Of a stretch of DNA of 64,000 nt, positions 1 to 12,543 are shown one piece after another. The DNA is from Tamarix chinensis (taxonomy: Eukaryota > Streptophyta > Magnoliopsida > Caryophyllales > Tamaricaceae), in the NCBI GenBank assembly GCA_030549775.1, contig CM060171.1, forward strand, positions 146,526,859 to 146,590,858, written 5' to 3'. The number at the start of each line of letters is the position of its first letter. Positions within the stretch are counted from its first letter, which is position 1. The translations under genes and the position numbers were made by a program. Below the pieces are notes generated by a model. It made no database searches and was not told the DNA's origin. It saw only the letters and a list, made by a program, of their open reading frames with translations.

Positions 1-14
1 TTGGGGGTGTTACA
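1..14 (+). mobile_element. 3' end of a plus-oriented long LTR
   Basis: The first bases read TTGGGGGTGTTACA, the same terminus that closes the plus-oriented LTRs at 9472 and 60155. The rest of this LTR lies outside the window. It abuts the interior of a minus-oriented LTR, as the copy at 6445-9472 also does. Confidence 0.55.
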
Positions 15-1953
15 ATAATATCAGACATGCATATCATACATGATCGATTCCCAACAATAAACTCATTCTAGCATAATTTTATATGCATAATATTTATCTC
101 AAGATACATTCTCCACTTTACCAAATTCTATAATAGCATTATTAGACAAATAATTACAACATAACATACATGCTTAATATAATTTATGCATTGAAACCTT
201 AATATGCTATAATACGATATTTAACATCTTAGTAAATCATACGGGTTACCTAATTTTTAGAAAATGTACAAAATAAGCAACCTAATAAAATTTATTTGGC
301 TCCACTAATCAACTTATTTTACCTAAAAATAAAACCATCATTAATCGCACTAATACCTAGATTATAAAATAGTAATTTATATTAAAAAAATTATCAAAGT
401 AAAATTAGTAAAATGCCCTTGATAAGCAAGAAAATAAAACCCCACACTCACACTACATGGGTAAGTAGCATAAGTCATGCATATTGGGGCTCGATGCAGC
501 AAATAGAAGAAAGGTGATGGTGGTTGAGTGGTGTAGCTTTAGTGGTGATGGGCTCGACGTAGCTAGGCAAGGCTACGTGAGAAGGTGGCTTGGGTCAAAG
601 GAGAGAAATGAAAGGGATTGGAGGATGGTGGGTGGAGCAGGCGGTGAAGGTAGAGTCTCGATGGTGGCAATGAATGCTTGGGGGGATGATGACGGGGGAA
701 AGAATTTGGCGATGGGGTTGCACGGAGAAGAGAAGTGGGGGTGGTGGAGCTAGTGCTTGGTAGTTGTGCTAGTGGATGGACGAATAAGGTGAAGGGTTAG
801 GCAGTGGATATGGAAGGTTGTATGCTTGATGCTAGAGGAATGACAATTAGGGAAGGGGTTGGCGATGGTGGAGGGTGGAGATGTCATGCGAATGAGGTGG
901 AATGTGGACTATGGTGGCAAAGGGTGAGGGTGTGTTCAAGAGGAGCATGGTAGTGCAAAGAATTGTGCGGGGAAGAAGCACTGTTATGCAAGGAATGGTG
1001 CATGGGGCATGCATGGTTGTGCATACAAGTATGTGCCCATCACCGTATGAGGGGTGTGCACGATTGTGCTAAGGAGTATACAAGAAGGAGGGTGTATGGT
1101 TATTTGCCTAGAAAAATTGAAAACATGGGTTATTTGGGAAGGGAAAGACAACAAATGGGAAGAAGAAGAAGAAGAAGAAGAAGAAGAAGGGTGGAAGAGT
1201 GGATTGGTTAATGGTGGTGGTGGTTGGCAATGGGTTGGGTTGCAATGTAACTGGCTTGGGTTGGTGATGGTGAAGGGTGGCAACGAACCAAATAGAGTAG
1301 GGAGAAGGGAGAATAAAGGAAATGGTCTGAGTGGCTAGGATTTTCAGTAGCAATGGAAGGGAAGGAGTGGAGGAGGGGGTGAATATATATATGTATGTAT
1401 GTATAGGTGCATGGGGTGAGGCATGAAATGAAAATGCCGAAGGTGTAAGTGGTTTAGCATGGCTTTGGTGTGGGGATTTGGGGAGATGCAGGGGTGGAAA
1501 TGAATGAGAAGGGAAGGGAAAGGAAGGGAAAATGAAGCCATGCGAGGAACTAGTGCATAGATTGAAGAGGAAAGGGGGTAGGACAATTGAGATAAGGAAG
1601 AAGGAAAAGAAAAGGCAAAAAAAGAAAAGGGAAAAGAAGAAAGGATTTAGGGTCACTATTAGAATTAGGTTTAAATTTAGGATTAAGATATCATGGTAAA
1701 ATTAATTTTATAAATCATTCGGGGTTAAGGTACCCGATTAAGAAAAATAAACCAAGAAAAAATTAATTAGTTTATGGTGGATTTAATAATAAAGGAGAAA
1801 GATAAAAATAGTTAGGATGAATTTATTTAAGAATTTATTAGGTTTATAGATTGAGGGTTAACACAAATAATTAAGCTTAGATTTAAGGGTTATGTTTTAA
1901 ATAAAAGGGCTAAATACCGGGAAAAAAATGTTACAAATTTTTGGGGTATTACA
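15..1953 (-). mobile_element. Partial minus-oriented long LTR (family of 28062-32258)
   Basis: Ends at GGGGTATTACA (1943-1953), the reverse complement of the TGTAATACCCC start seen at 34229. Its order matches the complete copy at 28062-32258: AT-rich part, then a purine-rich block (about 480-1650, pyrimidine-rich on the element's sense strand), then an AT-rich tail. The left part is missing or outside the window. Open frames of 80-182 aa in the purine block are low-complexity Pro/Phe/Ser/Leu strings and I do not regard them as genes. Confidence 0.65.
1159..1190. repeat. (GAA)n microsatellite
   Basis: About ten uninterrupted GAA/AAG triplets inside the purine-rich block of the LTR. They produce the poly-Glu and poly-Ser/Phe runs of the overlapping open frames. 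Confidence 0.9.
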
Positions 1954-2392
1954 TTTTCTTCAAACCCCCTTTTAAGCCTCAAATAATTTTAATACAAGGT
2001 TACCCCATTTCACCCTATCTCTTTGTGCTTGAAGATATTATTTTAATTGCTCAAAAAATAATTTTAATTGCAATTTAAAAATCAAAATCTTATTCTTCAA
2101 CGATTCCTTATGGAAAAGAGACGAATCCTAATTATATAAAACTTCAATTGAAAATCTTGAGTTGAAAATGGGAATGTTTAAAAGCATATGCTAACTCACA
2201 CACATCTTGTTCTTCTTATGTAAAATGATGTCACCAAGCAAGAAAACGAAAACACAAATTGAATCATTAAGGACCACAACTACACTAAGGAGAAATAGAA
2301 CTCGGGAGCAAAATGTAACCAATGATTTAGATATCATCTTTGCTAATAATGAATAAAGACAGAAGTATGAGTACCTTTATCATAGAAATTAT
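1954..2392. other. AT-rich spacer between two long LTRs
   Basis: Lies between two minus-oriented LTR copies. I see no coding signal and no recognisable retroelement domain. It could be residual internal sequence of an element whose two LTRs flank it, but at 439 bp it is far too short to be an intact interior. Confidence 0.4.
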
Positions 2393-3159
2393 CGTAACAC
2401 TCCCAAAATTCACTACCGAAAAATTTCGTTTTATTAAAATTTAAGCAGAAGTAAAAATAGATTATTTCGGGGATGTTACTGCCACACTTAATACCAGACT
2501 AGTTTCCTTCCACCGTTCCAGTACCAAGTGCTAAGGCTTAAAAGAACATAACACAATTTACACAAATCCAATATTACATTTAAATTAGAGTAGCAAATTA
2601 AAGAAATTACAAAAGATAGAACCCACTATTAGTGGTTACATGAATAAAATCATTAAATAGGGAAAATAAATGTTCAAAGGAAAATCCTGAAAACTTTCCG
2701 GATAATCTTTACGCTCTTAACCCAGAAGGACGTGAATAGCACTTGTGAGCTGCTCATTGAATAGGTAGGGGCCCACAAAGGAACCCTTCGGTATTACAAT
2801 ACTGAGTAACTCCTTTATACAAAATTAAAAGGTAGGCCCGCATGCAATGCATCATTCAAATATAAGAACAATAACATACATAATGCATAGTAATAAACAC
2901 AACAAACATCAAATGAACTTGTACTGCAAGAATCATTTATCACAAAGTCCATTTACTTAGTATTTCCAGCACTTACCAAGAGAGCATCCAAGCGAAGCTC
3001 TTTGTAGTACAGTTACACACATTCCATCAACACATTACAGGCACCAAGGCCACAATCATACCAACAATAGATCATAATGGTAAAATCAACATCATGTGAA
3101 CTTAAGCCATTAATTAATTCTTATTCATAATCATCTCTCGGATTATATTCACATGAGTA

Positions 3160-3530
3160 CAGGAACCCCACTATTATGGCTGGTGGATCAGAAATACAAC
3201 TCTAGGGTAGAACACACCTAGCTACTATTATTTTTCGGTGGATCTGTCTCCATGGAAAAATGCTCATAGCCACTATTCTCGCCGGTGGATCAGTCTGGCC
3301 CTAACTCACGTGGTGTTCCACTGTAAATGATTAATATCTTTTCCATAATTTATTATCATCCAAGGTTTGGTTTATTGAGTTTGGGATCCCCCACTATTAT
3401 AGTCGGTAGATCAAAAATACAACTCCAAGGTAGAATGCACCTAGCTACTATTATTTGCTAGTGGATTGGTCTCCAGGGCAAAATGCTCCTGGCCACTATT
3501 ATTACCGGTGGATCATTCTAGGCCCGGCTC
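3160..3530. repeat. Degenerate 'CACTATTAT..CCGGTGGATC' minisatellite inside LTR
   Basis: Five or more degenerate units built around CACTATTAT followed by a variant of CCGGTGGATC, spaced roughly 60-130 bp apart. The same motif series occurs in the other LTR copies (8430-8850, 28710-29120, 59180-59580), in the opposite orientation where the LTR is reversed, so it is an ancestral part of the LTR. Confidence 0.7.
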
Positions 3531-4589
3531 AATAATCATTCACTTTAAATGATTATTATCTTTCCATTTAATTAGCACATCAATTCCACTTATTTAAATC
3601 GAGAAGGAGATCATGAACCCGGAGACTCAAAGGTAAACCGATCATATTGGCGCATATAAGCAACACAATACCCTCCAACCATCAATCCAAGGACGTAAAT
3701 GTATCCTGATCACACTAGTGCATAAGGACAAATAGTACCCTACCAATAAGGACACCTAATTCATAAGTATGCATACCCCCTAAGCAGGTCCATAAAGCTA
3801 AATAGAGTATGATGTAAGGCCTGGCCGGGACACTAATGCACACCAGCAAAATCCAGAATAATTGCGGGCTAAACCACATCTTTAGGGTAGTGCTCCCTAA
3901 AGAACCACCATTCCCAATCTTGATGTCTTCCAGTGTAATTATTAATGTCTTAATTAAGGCGACTACAAGAAATACAACAATCACATACTTATTTATTTTT
4001 ATTTGTTTCCATTATTATTAAGTAATCATTATTAATATTATTGTCCATGTTAACTTAAATAGTCCACTAAGGCCATATTAGGTTCCAATTCTTATACGTA
4101 GGCATCTTAGGTCAAAATGACCAAAATACCCCTAAGGCTAAGGCCTCCTCTTATCATCTATTTTCATCACATACTTTATTTTTATTTATCCACATGTCAT
4201 AATAGGTTAATGTATCATAATTATACTACTGGTCAGGGAATCAAGTCCTTTGCACACCAAATGATCATTAAACACATAAACCCTAACGTGCACTTCTAGC
4301 ACGTCGAACACACATTTCCATGCATAATTAACAATTAAGGCAACTATTGCATAATTATAAAATTGAGATCATAACACACCCTTAATTATCCATTTAACCC
4401 TACACCATGCATTTTTCTTACAATACATACCAATTTATTGAAATATCATCATCCTTATAATATACATAATTATACTTAAACAAGTGATACTAAGGCTATA
4501 AACCCTTATTCTATTATTTGATATCCCTTATGACTTAGTATGAAGGTTTGTTAGATCAAATGCCATGTTATGTGCAAATTACCGGTTCA

Positions 4590-5060
4590 CCCCTTTTTAC
4601 TTACAAAATTACTAAAATACCCTTCTTGCTTGTAAAATTACCAAGTTTCCCTTTTTACTTGTCAAATTACCAAATTACCCTTCTCGGTTGAGAAATTACC
4701 ACTTACGCTTCTTACTTACAAAATTACCAAATTACCCCTTTTAGTTATTAAACTACCAAAATACCTTCATACTTGTATAATTACCAAAATACCCTTCATA
4801 TCTATATAATTACCAAAATACCATTCGTACTTGTATAATTACAAAAATACCCACCATACTTGTATAATTACCAAAATATCCCTTTCTCATGTCAAATTAC
4901 TAAAATACCCTTCTTACTTATTAATTTACCAAATTATCCTTTTTATTCATAAAATTACCAAGTTACTCCTTTCTCATACCAAAATTACTAAAATACCCTT
5001 CTTACTTATTAAGTAACCCAAATTACCCTTTTTATCCATAACATTACCAGGTTACCCCTA
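4590..5060. repeat. About 30-bp tandem repeat inside LTR
   Basis: More than a dozen degenerate units resembling AATTACCAAAATACCCTTC followed by a TACTTGTATA-like piece. A weaker version is present at the equivalent place of the complete LTR copy (about 29770-30090). Overlapping open frames are artefacts of the repeat. Confidence 0.75.
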
Positions 5061-6444
5061 ACACTTAAAATATTAACACACATGGTCCACATGCATCATC
5101 TAACACCACAAACCCTTATTATTCATTATTAATGCACATTATCACCTACCATGCATATTTATTTAGGTCACAACCTATGTACAAGTAAAATTACTAAAAT
5201 GCCCCTATGACTTATATTAGCATTACCTCTACCTACAAATGGCCATATTTACTTATCATGACATGTACATGTATCTAATATCATTATTAACAACAAGTTC
5301 CACTATTTCCACATATGTCACATTTCATACAATAGCATACTTTTCATTCTATCTTCCAACATAACATTAAAATCATAAGATACTTAGCAACACATAATAT
5401 ACACACAAAACTTATCCAAAATCCTAATGTTCTAGCATACGTAAATCCACACATTTTAGTAAGGCATAATAGTTATCTTATTTCTGGCAATAACTAAACT
5501 TTATCGGTACCCCGGTTAAAAGCTTAAGTTTGATTAGTAAAAATTTGTACCTAGAAATAATATCCAAAATTAGCATATTAGTATTAAAAAATTGATACAA
5601 TAATTTTTTATCAAAAAGCTTATTAAATACATATTATTACTAAACTATATTTTACCTCAACATTTAGATAATAACCTCAAAATTAGCTAGGATTATACTC
5701 TTAAATTTCTAGCATGTCTCACGCTACATGGGCAGCGTGAGAATAGATGCATGAAAAGGAAAATGGGGTCTCGAGTAATGGCATTTGAGGGAGTGGTGGA
5801 GGGGAGTTGGGGTAATGGTTGGGTGCAGGAAAGGTGGTGGCCGGGGGTCCGAGAGCGGTGGATTAGGGCGGCAGAGATGATGGTGGCAGGGGATAGAAAA
5901 TGGGTGCAAGGAAGGGAGAAGAAGAAGGAAAAAAGAAGATGAGAAAGGAGGGGACTATAGGGGGATTTCGGGCAAGGTGAGGAAAGGGAGGTCTTAAGTG
6001 GTCAAGGGGTGGCTTCGGTGGTGGCGGAAGAGGGGGAATGGGTGGCTCAAGGTGGCATGCAAGGAGGAGTGTCAAGAGGAGAAGGAAGGAAAAATGAAGG
6101 GGAAAGTGGGCAGTAGGGGCATGTGGTGGCCATTGGATGGCATAGGGAGGAAGTAGGGGAGGCAGGGGAGTTGGAGTGGTAGTGGCGGAGACAGTGGTTA
6201 GGGGCAGTGGAGAAAAAATAAGGGAGGAGGAGAAGAGTGAAAGAAAGGAGAAAAGAGGGCTTGATAGGGGGAGAAAGAGGGCTTGAGGGGGGAGAAAATA
6301 GGCAAAGGAGAAGGAGGAGAAAAAGAAGAGGGAAAGGAGGGCAGGTAGGGTTGTGCATAGTAGGTGGTTGAAGGGGAAGGGTGTTGTAGGTCGGGTAAGG
6401 TGGCAGGGAGAAGGAAGGAAGAAAAGGGAAAAGGGAGGCAAGCA

Positions 6445-9400
6445 TGTAATATCTGAAAAATTTGTTTAACCTAATTCCGTATCATTAGCCCTAATTTGAC
6501 TCTAATCTCAAGAAATATTATTGTTAGCCTTAACTAAATGTCTTAATCCCAAAACTTTAATAAAATAAAAAAAAATAAAAACCGCTAAAATTTTTGTTAA
6601 TCTAAATTATTTGGTTAAATCTAAAATTCCTTATCTAATCCTAATTCCCTAACCTTCCCTCACAGTTATTAAATTGGCTCTGAATGTAGAGCAGCCCGGT
6701 TATGCAGCATTTGATCAATAAGACTTCAGAAGGCCAAGGTATTATCAACTAATTGGCCAAAGCATTTCTTCACACCACTATTGAGAAGTTTTGTCCAGTT
6801 AGATCTCAATGCTTCAGGGCCAACCAACATGGAAACATAATCAACATGAAGACATTCACAACTAATGTATCTAGTATAAATAGCCCTATATTCATTACTG
6901 AAAATTCAGCTTTTGGGGAAGTTAACTCTCCAAAACACAGTCATCTCTCCATTGCCTCCCTAACTGATCCTCACCTCCTTACTCTGCTCTTCTTCCTCTC
7001 TTCTTCTTCAACTTTGATCTCTTTTACTTTCAATTTCAAGGCCTTCTGAATTTTGAAAAGGGGATCAAGCGCTCCAAGTCCAAGATATAGTAACCCGACT
7101 ATAAGCTTGAGGACAAGCTTGTTTTTGAGGAAAGGAGCACTAGCACGAGCCCAAAGGGCCAACCATCCTCTGTCTAGCTCAAGCTACTGCAGCCAAAAAG
7201 GCTTTTACTATTTAGTAGGAAATATTCTATTAGTTAATTTTATTAATTAAGTATGATTAGATATTATATCTTAGGAAATTAAATATTATCTTTTAAGAAA
7301 TTACCTCTCAGTTATTATCTCTTAGATATTATTGGATATTATAAGATTTAGGAAATAAGATCGTATTAGATTAGGAAAATTTAGATTAATTACTTGTGGA
7401 AAGAACTAGGCTCGTATGATGTATCTAGTATAAAAAACTCTCTATTCATTAATGAAAGCTTTTACGGAATTGACTAAGGTAGTTAACTCTCCAAAACACA
7501 CAACCCCTCTTTCTTGCCTCCCACATCGATCCTTGTCCCCTTTCCCTGCTCTTCTTCTTCAACTTTAATTTCTTTTCTTCCTTCAAACTGTTGTGCACTG
7601 TTGCTGCATGGCCATACAACTTTTGCACCACCTGATTGTGCATTTTCTTCTCTCGACCTGTTGTGCTCTGGTGCTGCACAACCGTGCAACTTTTGCATCG
7701 CCTACCACTGCAACTTCTCTATTGGTCGTGCACCCCTATTTTCACCCCAAATCTTCTCCAAATACCACCAAAATTTAGTCATAGCTCCACCACACATATT
7801 TCTACACTTCCATACAATTCAAGTTTCCATTTGACTTCAATAAAGTCCATTTTTACCCTTATCTACCATAATCTCCCTCTTAATTTTTAACCCCAATCCT
7901 AATCATATTTTATCTTATTTCATAGGTGATTTTTCCGGTGATCTCAGAGGAAGTATAAGATTTATGTGCATAGAGTCTGATGTCATTGTCGGTAAGGATA
8001 TGTGTCATAGCTAGAGTTTTATGTGCTCCATGTATTTTCCTTGATTGTTAATGTATACTTTTGTGTTGAATATGTGGTATTGAATAATTTAATTATAAAA
8101 ATGTTATAAGATGATGTTCTTGGGAGTAATGAAATTATGTAAATACATGTTTGGGTATAATATTGGTTACAAAATATCTATGGGAAATTAATGATATGTA
8201 CTTCGAATAATAAGTGGAAATATATATACTTTGGGTTTTATAAAGCTTTGGGAGATTACAATTGTCTTGATTTCCCTTAGGGTGTTATGGTCTTTTGAGG
8301 ATAATTATGTGGTCGTACTTATGTGTTTAAATTATATGTCTAGAGTTTGGCATGATAATATACAATCAACTTTGAATAAGATATTAATCATGTAAAGTGA
8401 AAGATCACTTGGGTCGGGCCGAGGTGTTTATATGGCTTCGTTCCACCAGATAATAATAGTGGCTGATGTGTGTTGTCCCCAAGAGGTACTCCAATCCATT
8501 CAACTGGATTAAGAATAGTGGGGCCTCATACTCAATGTGAATGAAAATACAATTAAGAGTTAAAGTATAAAGGAAAATATACTAATCATTTAAAGTGAAA
8601 GACTACATGAGTCAGGACAGAGGTGTTGAGTCTGTTCCACCGGATAATAATAGTTTCTCGAGTGTGTTGTCCCTGAAAGTTGCTTCAGACCGTCCCGCCG
8701 GTTTAATAAATAGTGGCTCGAGAATATTTTTACTCTAAGAGGTGTTGGCTCTGTTCCACCAGATAATAATACTTGCTCGGGTGTCTTGTCCCTGAGAGGT
8801 GTTTCAGACCGTTCCATCGATTTAAGAATAGTGGGGTCACTGAACTCAATGTAAATAAGAGATTTGAAATATGGTATATCTAATGAAATACCTGGAATCA
8901 GTACTTATATGGCTTTCTTCTATTTGTGCATATATGATTTGCTTATGAGAATTCTTATATTATGTGTAATCCTGCTTGACTATACTGTTACCTTACTCAA
9001 TACATAGCATACTGATCATTCGTTTTATGGGTGATGCTCAATCCAACGAGTAGGCGATCCAGATGTTTATGTGCATGTCAATGAGGATCAGGTCGATGAT
9101 TTTGTAGCTTTTGATGCTATATATGTGAAGGAGTGATTCATTCATAGCATGGTTTAGGCATAGAGTCATGTTATTCGGATGACAGTTTTTACCCAGATAC
9201 CTTTTTGGACTCTTAGTTCCATGGGATCCCTTTTTTGTTATATTTTGATACTGTAATCGGAGTTAATCTTCAAATACTAATTTAATGTATAAAAAGTTGT
9301 CTCATCTCTTTCTAATCATGTTTTAATTTTTCTAATCATTTTACCTTGTGATTGACGTAAGGATGGTGGGATAAACCAAACTTATATCAATTACGGCGAT

Positions 9401-9472
9401 AACACCCAAATATTTGATTATTAGCTTTCACTTAAAATGAAAATTTTTAATAGTAAATTTGGGGGTGTTACA
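6445..9472 (+). mobile_element. Plus-oriented long LTR nested in the 2393-10669 LTR
   Basis: Begins TGTAATATC and ends GGGGGTGTTACA. Inside are a pyrimidine-rich stretch (about 7480-7780) and the 'GGATAATAATAGTGGCTCG' minisatellite (about 8430-8850). It interrupts the purine block of a minus-oriented copy of the same family. Flanking five bases are AAGCA on the left and ATACG on the right, so no target duplication is visible: the junction is either decayed or arose by recombination. It is about 3.0 kb, against 4.2 kb for the complete copy, so it carries internal deletions. Confidence 0.7.
8430..8850. repeat. Minisatellite of the long LTR (plus orientation)
   Basis: Repeated blocks with GTTCCACC, GGATAATAATAGT and GGCTCG, the reverse complement of the motif at 3160-3530. 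Four to five degenerate units. Confidence 0.7.
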
Positions 9473-9846
9473 ATACGGGGGAGTTGTTTGAAAATGGAAG
9501 GAAAGGGATGGGAGAGAGAGAAGTAAGGCTAGGTTTGCAATGGTAGGTGCAGAGGGAGTAGGTGCAAGCATGGGGAGGTTGGCTCAATGTGCAGGGGAGA
9601 GAAGGAAGAAGAAGAAGAGAGGGGAGGTAGGCTAACCGGGTGGTGAAAAATGAAAGGACAGACCGACTCGTGCATGAGGGAGAAGGAAAAAAAAAAGAAA
9701 ATAGGGTTGGGCTAGCCCAACTAGGGAAAGAAGAAAGGAAAGAAAGAAGGGAAGGAGGAGAGGAGCAACGACGCGGGCTGGGTTGGCGAGGAGGATGCCG
9801 AGCAGCCCAACCGAAGAAAGGAAGGGAGAAGTAGGACAGTTGGCCC

Positions 9847-10291
9847 TAGAAATGTAAACGGGGCGGATTTTACCCAAAACCCGATGGATTATATCTGACG
9901 GATACTTAAACGGATATGGAGGATGGAGGATGAAAAAAAAATACCTGTCAAGTTCGGGTACAGATACGGGTATGGGATATCCATACCTGTACCCGTAACC
10001 ATATTCGTACCCATTTACCCAATATATAATTATCCTTTTACCCTTAATTTTAAAATAAATATAGTATAAGTTAAGGTTAAAATTGTCATTTGGCTTAACT
10101 ATAAATGGGTTTATCCGTCGGATAATATCCATTACGGGTAAACGGATAATCCATCGGGTAATGGATACCAATGGATATGGATATGGATGTGTTAGCGGAT
10201 ACCCTTTCGGGTACGGGTACGGATTTGGATACGGATTTTCTTATCGGGTACGGATACGGGTATGGGTATACCCGCCCCGTTTACATCCCTA
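9847..10291. mobile_element. hAT-type MITE with perfect 8-bp target duplication
   Basis: A 445-bp element flanked by GTTGGCCC on both sides (9839-9846 and 10292-10299). Inverted ends are TAGAAATGTAAACGGGGCGG on the left and, on the complementary strand, TAGGGATGTAAACGGGGCGG on the right, 18 of 20 identical. The subterminal regions are full of GGGTACGGGTA and GGATATGGAT motifs in both orientations. The 8-bp duplication and short TIRs indicate the hAT superfamily. It has no transposase. A diverged second copy is at 26177-26842. Confidence 0.9.
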
Positions 10292-10669
10292 GTTGGCCCA
10301 AGGAAGGAAGAAAAGAAGAAGAAGGAAAAAGGAAGGAGGAAAAAGAAAAAAGAAAAAGGAAAGAGGGAAAAATAAAAATAAAATAATTTTTGGAATTAGG
10401 GTTAGAAATTATTTTAATAAATTAATTTATCTAAATTTAAGATATTAATTTAATAGGATAATTTTAGTAAAATTATGGTTTGGGAATTTATTCAAATAAA
10501 AATAGTATGATAAAGTAATAAAATTGTTATTTTAATTTATCAAATAACCATATCCATTTTTATAAATCAAAATTCCACAAAATATTTAAAGTAATAACTA
10601 AAGATTAAATTATTCCAAATAAGGATCAATCATTAGAGTATAGGTTTTATAATTTTGGGGTATTAAAAG

Positions 10670-11520
10670 TATAGCCATGAGGTATCTTGATAGACAAAAA
10701 TGTCCAAAAGAGTTGGGGAGGCTTAAGCCAAGTAATTGTTTGCTATCAAATTTTGGACTACATGATTTTGTTTGTTGTTAGAACCATTCTAACTAGCGTA
10801 TTCCGTTAGAATTCCTAAGTTCTTTTAAGTTGGATGCTAACCCTTTGGATAGTGGGTTTAGCAATGTAAAATTTAGGATATTTAACACTAACTACATTGT
10901 CATTTTAAGTAGATTATTGAAAATTTTCATGGTACCACCCTATATGAACATGGGTATATATATATTTTGCTAAAAGTAGTGAAACGTCTAACATACCCAC
11001 ATCAAATGTTTTTTTTCCTAATTTCAAATGCTAAAGCCTTTAAAATTTATAATCTTGTGTTTAGTAATCTCCATTGTGTTCTTGCATGCACTATTTTTGG
11101 TCGATGAGATAGTTTTGGTATCTATTGGAATCCTAAGCTTTATTTTATATATTATATGGTGGAAAAAGAAATTATTAACACAACTTATTTTATTGATAAA
11201 AAAAATGCTAGGGTTAGTAATTCCCAGAAGGGGGAGATTGCTATTGGTGGGTTGATTACCATTCTTGTTTTAGAAATCCAGATTGCTATACTCGCTAACA
11301 CCCCCATGGAGGCCCATAGTTTACGTTTAGACATTGAAATTTGCCTACTGACACACATTATTGAGCATAGAGATAGAGTTTGGTGTCTTTCATATCAAGG
11401 ATGCATATAGTTCTCACTTTCAAGCTCTAGTAAAACTAATTCCCTTGATAAAATAAATTTGATATCGATAAATAGGGATGAGGCACCACTAACCTAGATG
11501 TTGATCTACCTTTACCACTA
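10670..11520. other. Decayed repeat sequence, no gene recognised
   Basis: AT-rich sequence downstream of the LTR. Short open frames at 11028-11410 lack a recognisable domain. Proximity to the Athila-like fragment at 11521 suggests degenerate retroelement interior; this is inference. Confidence 0.35.
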
Positions 11521-11718
11521 CCTCCGGGACAAGTTCCTTATTCTCTTTCTCCTTCTCATGCTACCACTTCACAATCTGAGTATGATTGAAATCAATTTCA
11601 AGCCCAAATGCACTCCCATTTTGACAAGGTGATCACACATATGGGTGTCATAACTTCCTCCCAAAACCATATTCAACATATGATGCAAGATTTGTATGAC
11701 TTTCACTTTGGACCTTAA
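11521..11718 (+). pseudogene. Fragment of an Athila-like retroelement protein
   Basis: One frame reads a Pro/Ser-rich start, a stop at 11587-11589, then a 42-codon stretch rich in Gln, His and Met (about 11590-11718) that ends at TAA. This composition, followed by a Pro-rich patch (about 11719-11770), a TGAGGATAATGCA-like sequence (about 11792-11804) and a TTTAAGTTTGG purine tract (about 11832-11842), resembles the region just upstream of the 3' LTR in plant Athila-type Ty3/gypsy elements. Identification rests on this pattern only; no protease, RT or integrase motif is present. Confidence 0.4.
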
Positions 11719-12543
11719 GGTCCACCCCATCCACCACCACACCAAGCACTTCCTCTTCTCCTCCTCATTATTATCCTTTTTACTGTTCATTGAGGATAAT
11801 GCATATTTTAAGCATATGGAAAATGTTATCCTTTAAGTTTGGTTAATTTTTAGTTTGATTTTCCTTTGATCTCTTTGGTTTGAGTTGTTGTTAGTGTGTT
11901 TTATTTTAAGTGTGGTAGTGCTCCATTTGGTTTGTTTAGTTTAGATGTGTGTTTTTATTGTTTAGTATGTTATTTGTATATTTTAGTTTCCCTACATTCA
12001 CTAAAAAAGAACAAAACAAATAGAAAAAAAAAAATAATTAGTTTTCATTGGGATTGGATTTGACTAGATCGTTTTGTTCATTAAATGGGTGTGATTAGTT
12101 GGGAGTAGGTAATTTACAACTTGTTTTCCTTTTTCAATTTGTTTTAATTATTTTATCACATCCTTACAATCCATGGAGTCTAAAATTAAAAATCAAATAG
12201 TTGAAAAAGGAAGAAAAATTATAATTCTTATTCACTAATACATGCCTTGAAAAATATATTGAGATGAAAAATAGTAAAATTGATATACATTGAAAATGTG
12301 CGCTATTGAGCTTTATTGAATGGATACTATTAGATTTAGAGCAATGAAATATTATGAAAATGCTCAAGAGGGGATGGATTGAGTTTTTAAACTTTTTAAC
12401 AACTTAACATAATTCAAAAGATACAACTTTTAACTCCCTACTTAAGATGAAGAAGCTCAATACTTAATCTCTCATTAGAGAGCTGTATACGGAATTGATT
12501 TTTAAATGTTTAGTTCAATGTGTCAAATGGATCAGCTTTGAGT

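Larger units (their letters stand above)
2393..10669 (-). mobile_element. Minus-oriented long LTR, interrupted by two insertions
   Basis: Starts with CGTAACACTCCC (a decayed TGTAACACCCC) and ends around GGGGTATTA at 10669. Removing the plus-oriented LTR (6445-9472) and the hAT MITE (9847-10291) leaves about 4.8 kb with the same order of parts as the complete copy at 28062-32258: a terminal part with 'GGTGGATC' minisatellite (about 3160-3530), a second minisatellite (about 4590-5060), a purine-rich block (5720-6440 continued at 9473-10390), and an AT-rich tail. The two purine halves together are about 1.2 kb, as in the other copies, which supports a single interrupted LTR. No clear target duplication remains at the outer ends. 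Confidence 0.65.

Noticed and set aside
4831..5016. Regular 30-bp repeats examined as a CRISPR-like array
   Set aside because: Units are contiguous and degenerate with no unique spacers, and the DNA is nuclear plant DNA. It is a minisatellite in an LTR.
5863..6445. Long minus-strand open frames (132-192 aa) rich in Pro, Leu, Phe and Ser; similar ones at 1108-1656, 30844-31602, 56838-57515 and 61188-61860
   Set aside because: They coincide with pyrimidine-rich blocks of the long LTR, differ completely between copies, have several overlapping frames open at once and show no domain. Composition explains them.
9632..10171. 179-aa minus-strand open frame
   Set aside because: It runs from the LTR purine block through the MITE boundary, so it spans two unrelated elements and cannot be an evolved gene.
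10083..10386. Open frames with Gly-Tyr repeats (YGYGYGY)
   Set aside because: Produced by GGATATGGATATGG motif arrays in the hAT MITE at 9847-10291; not a glycine-rich protein gene.
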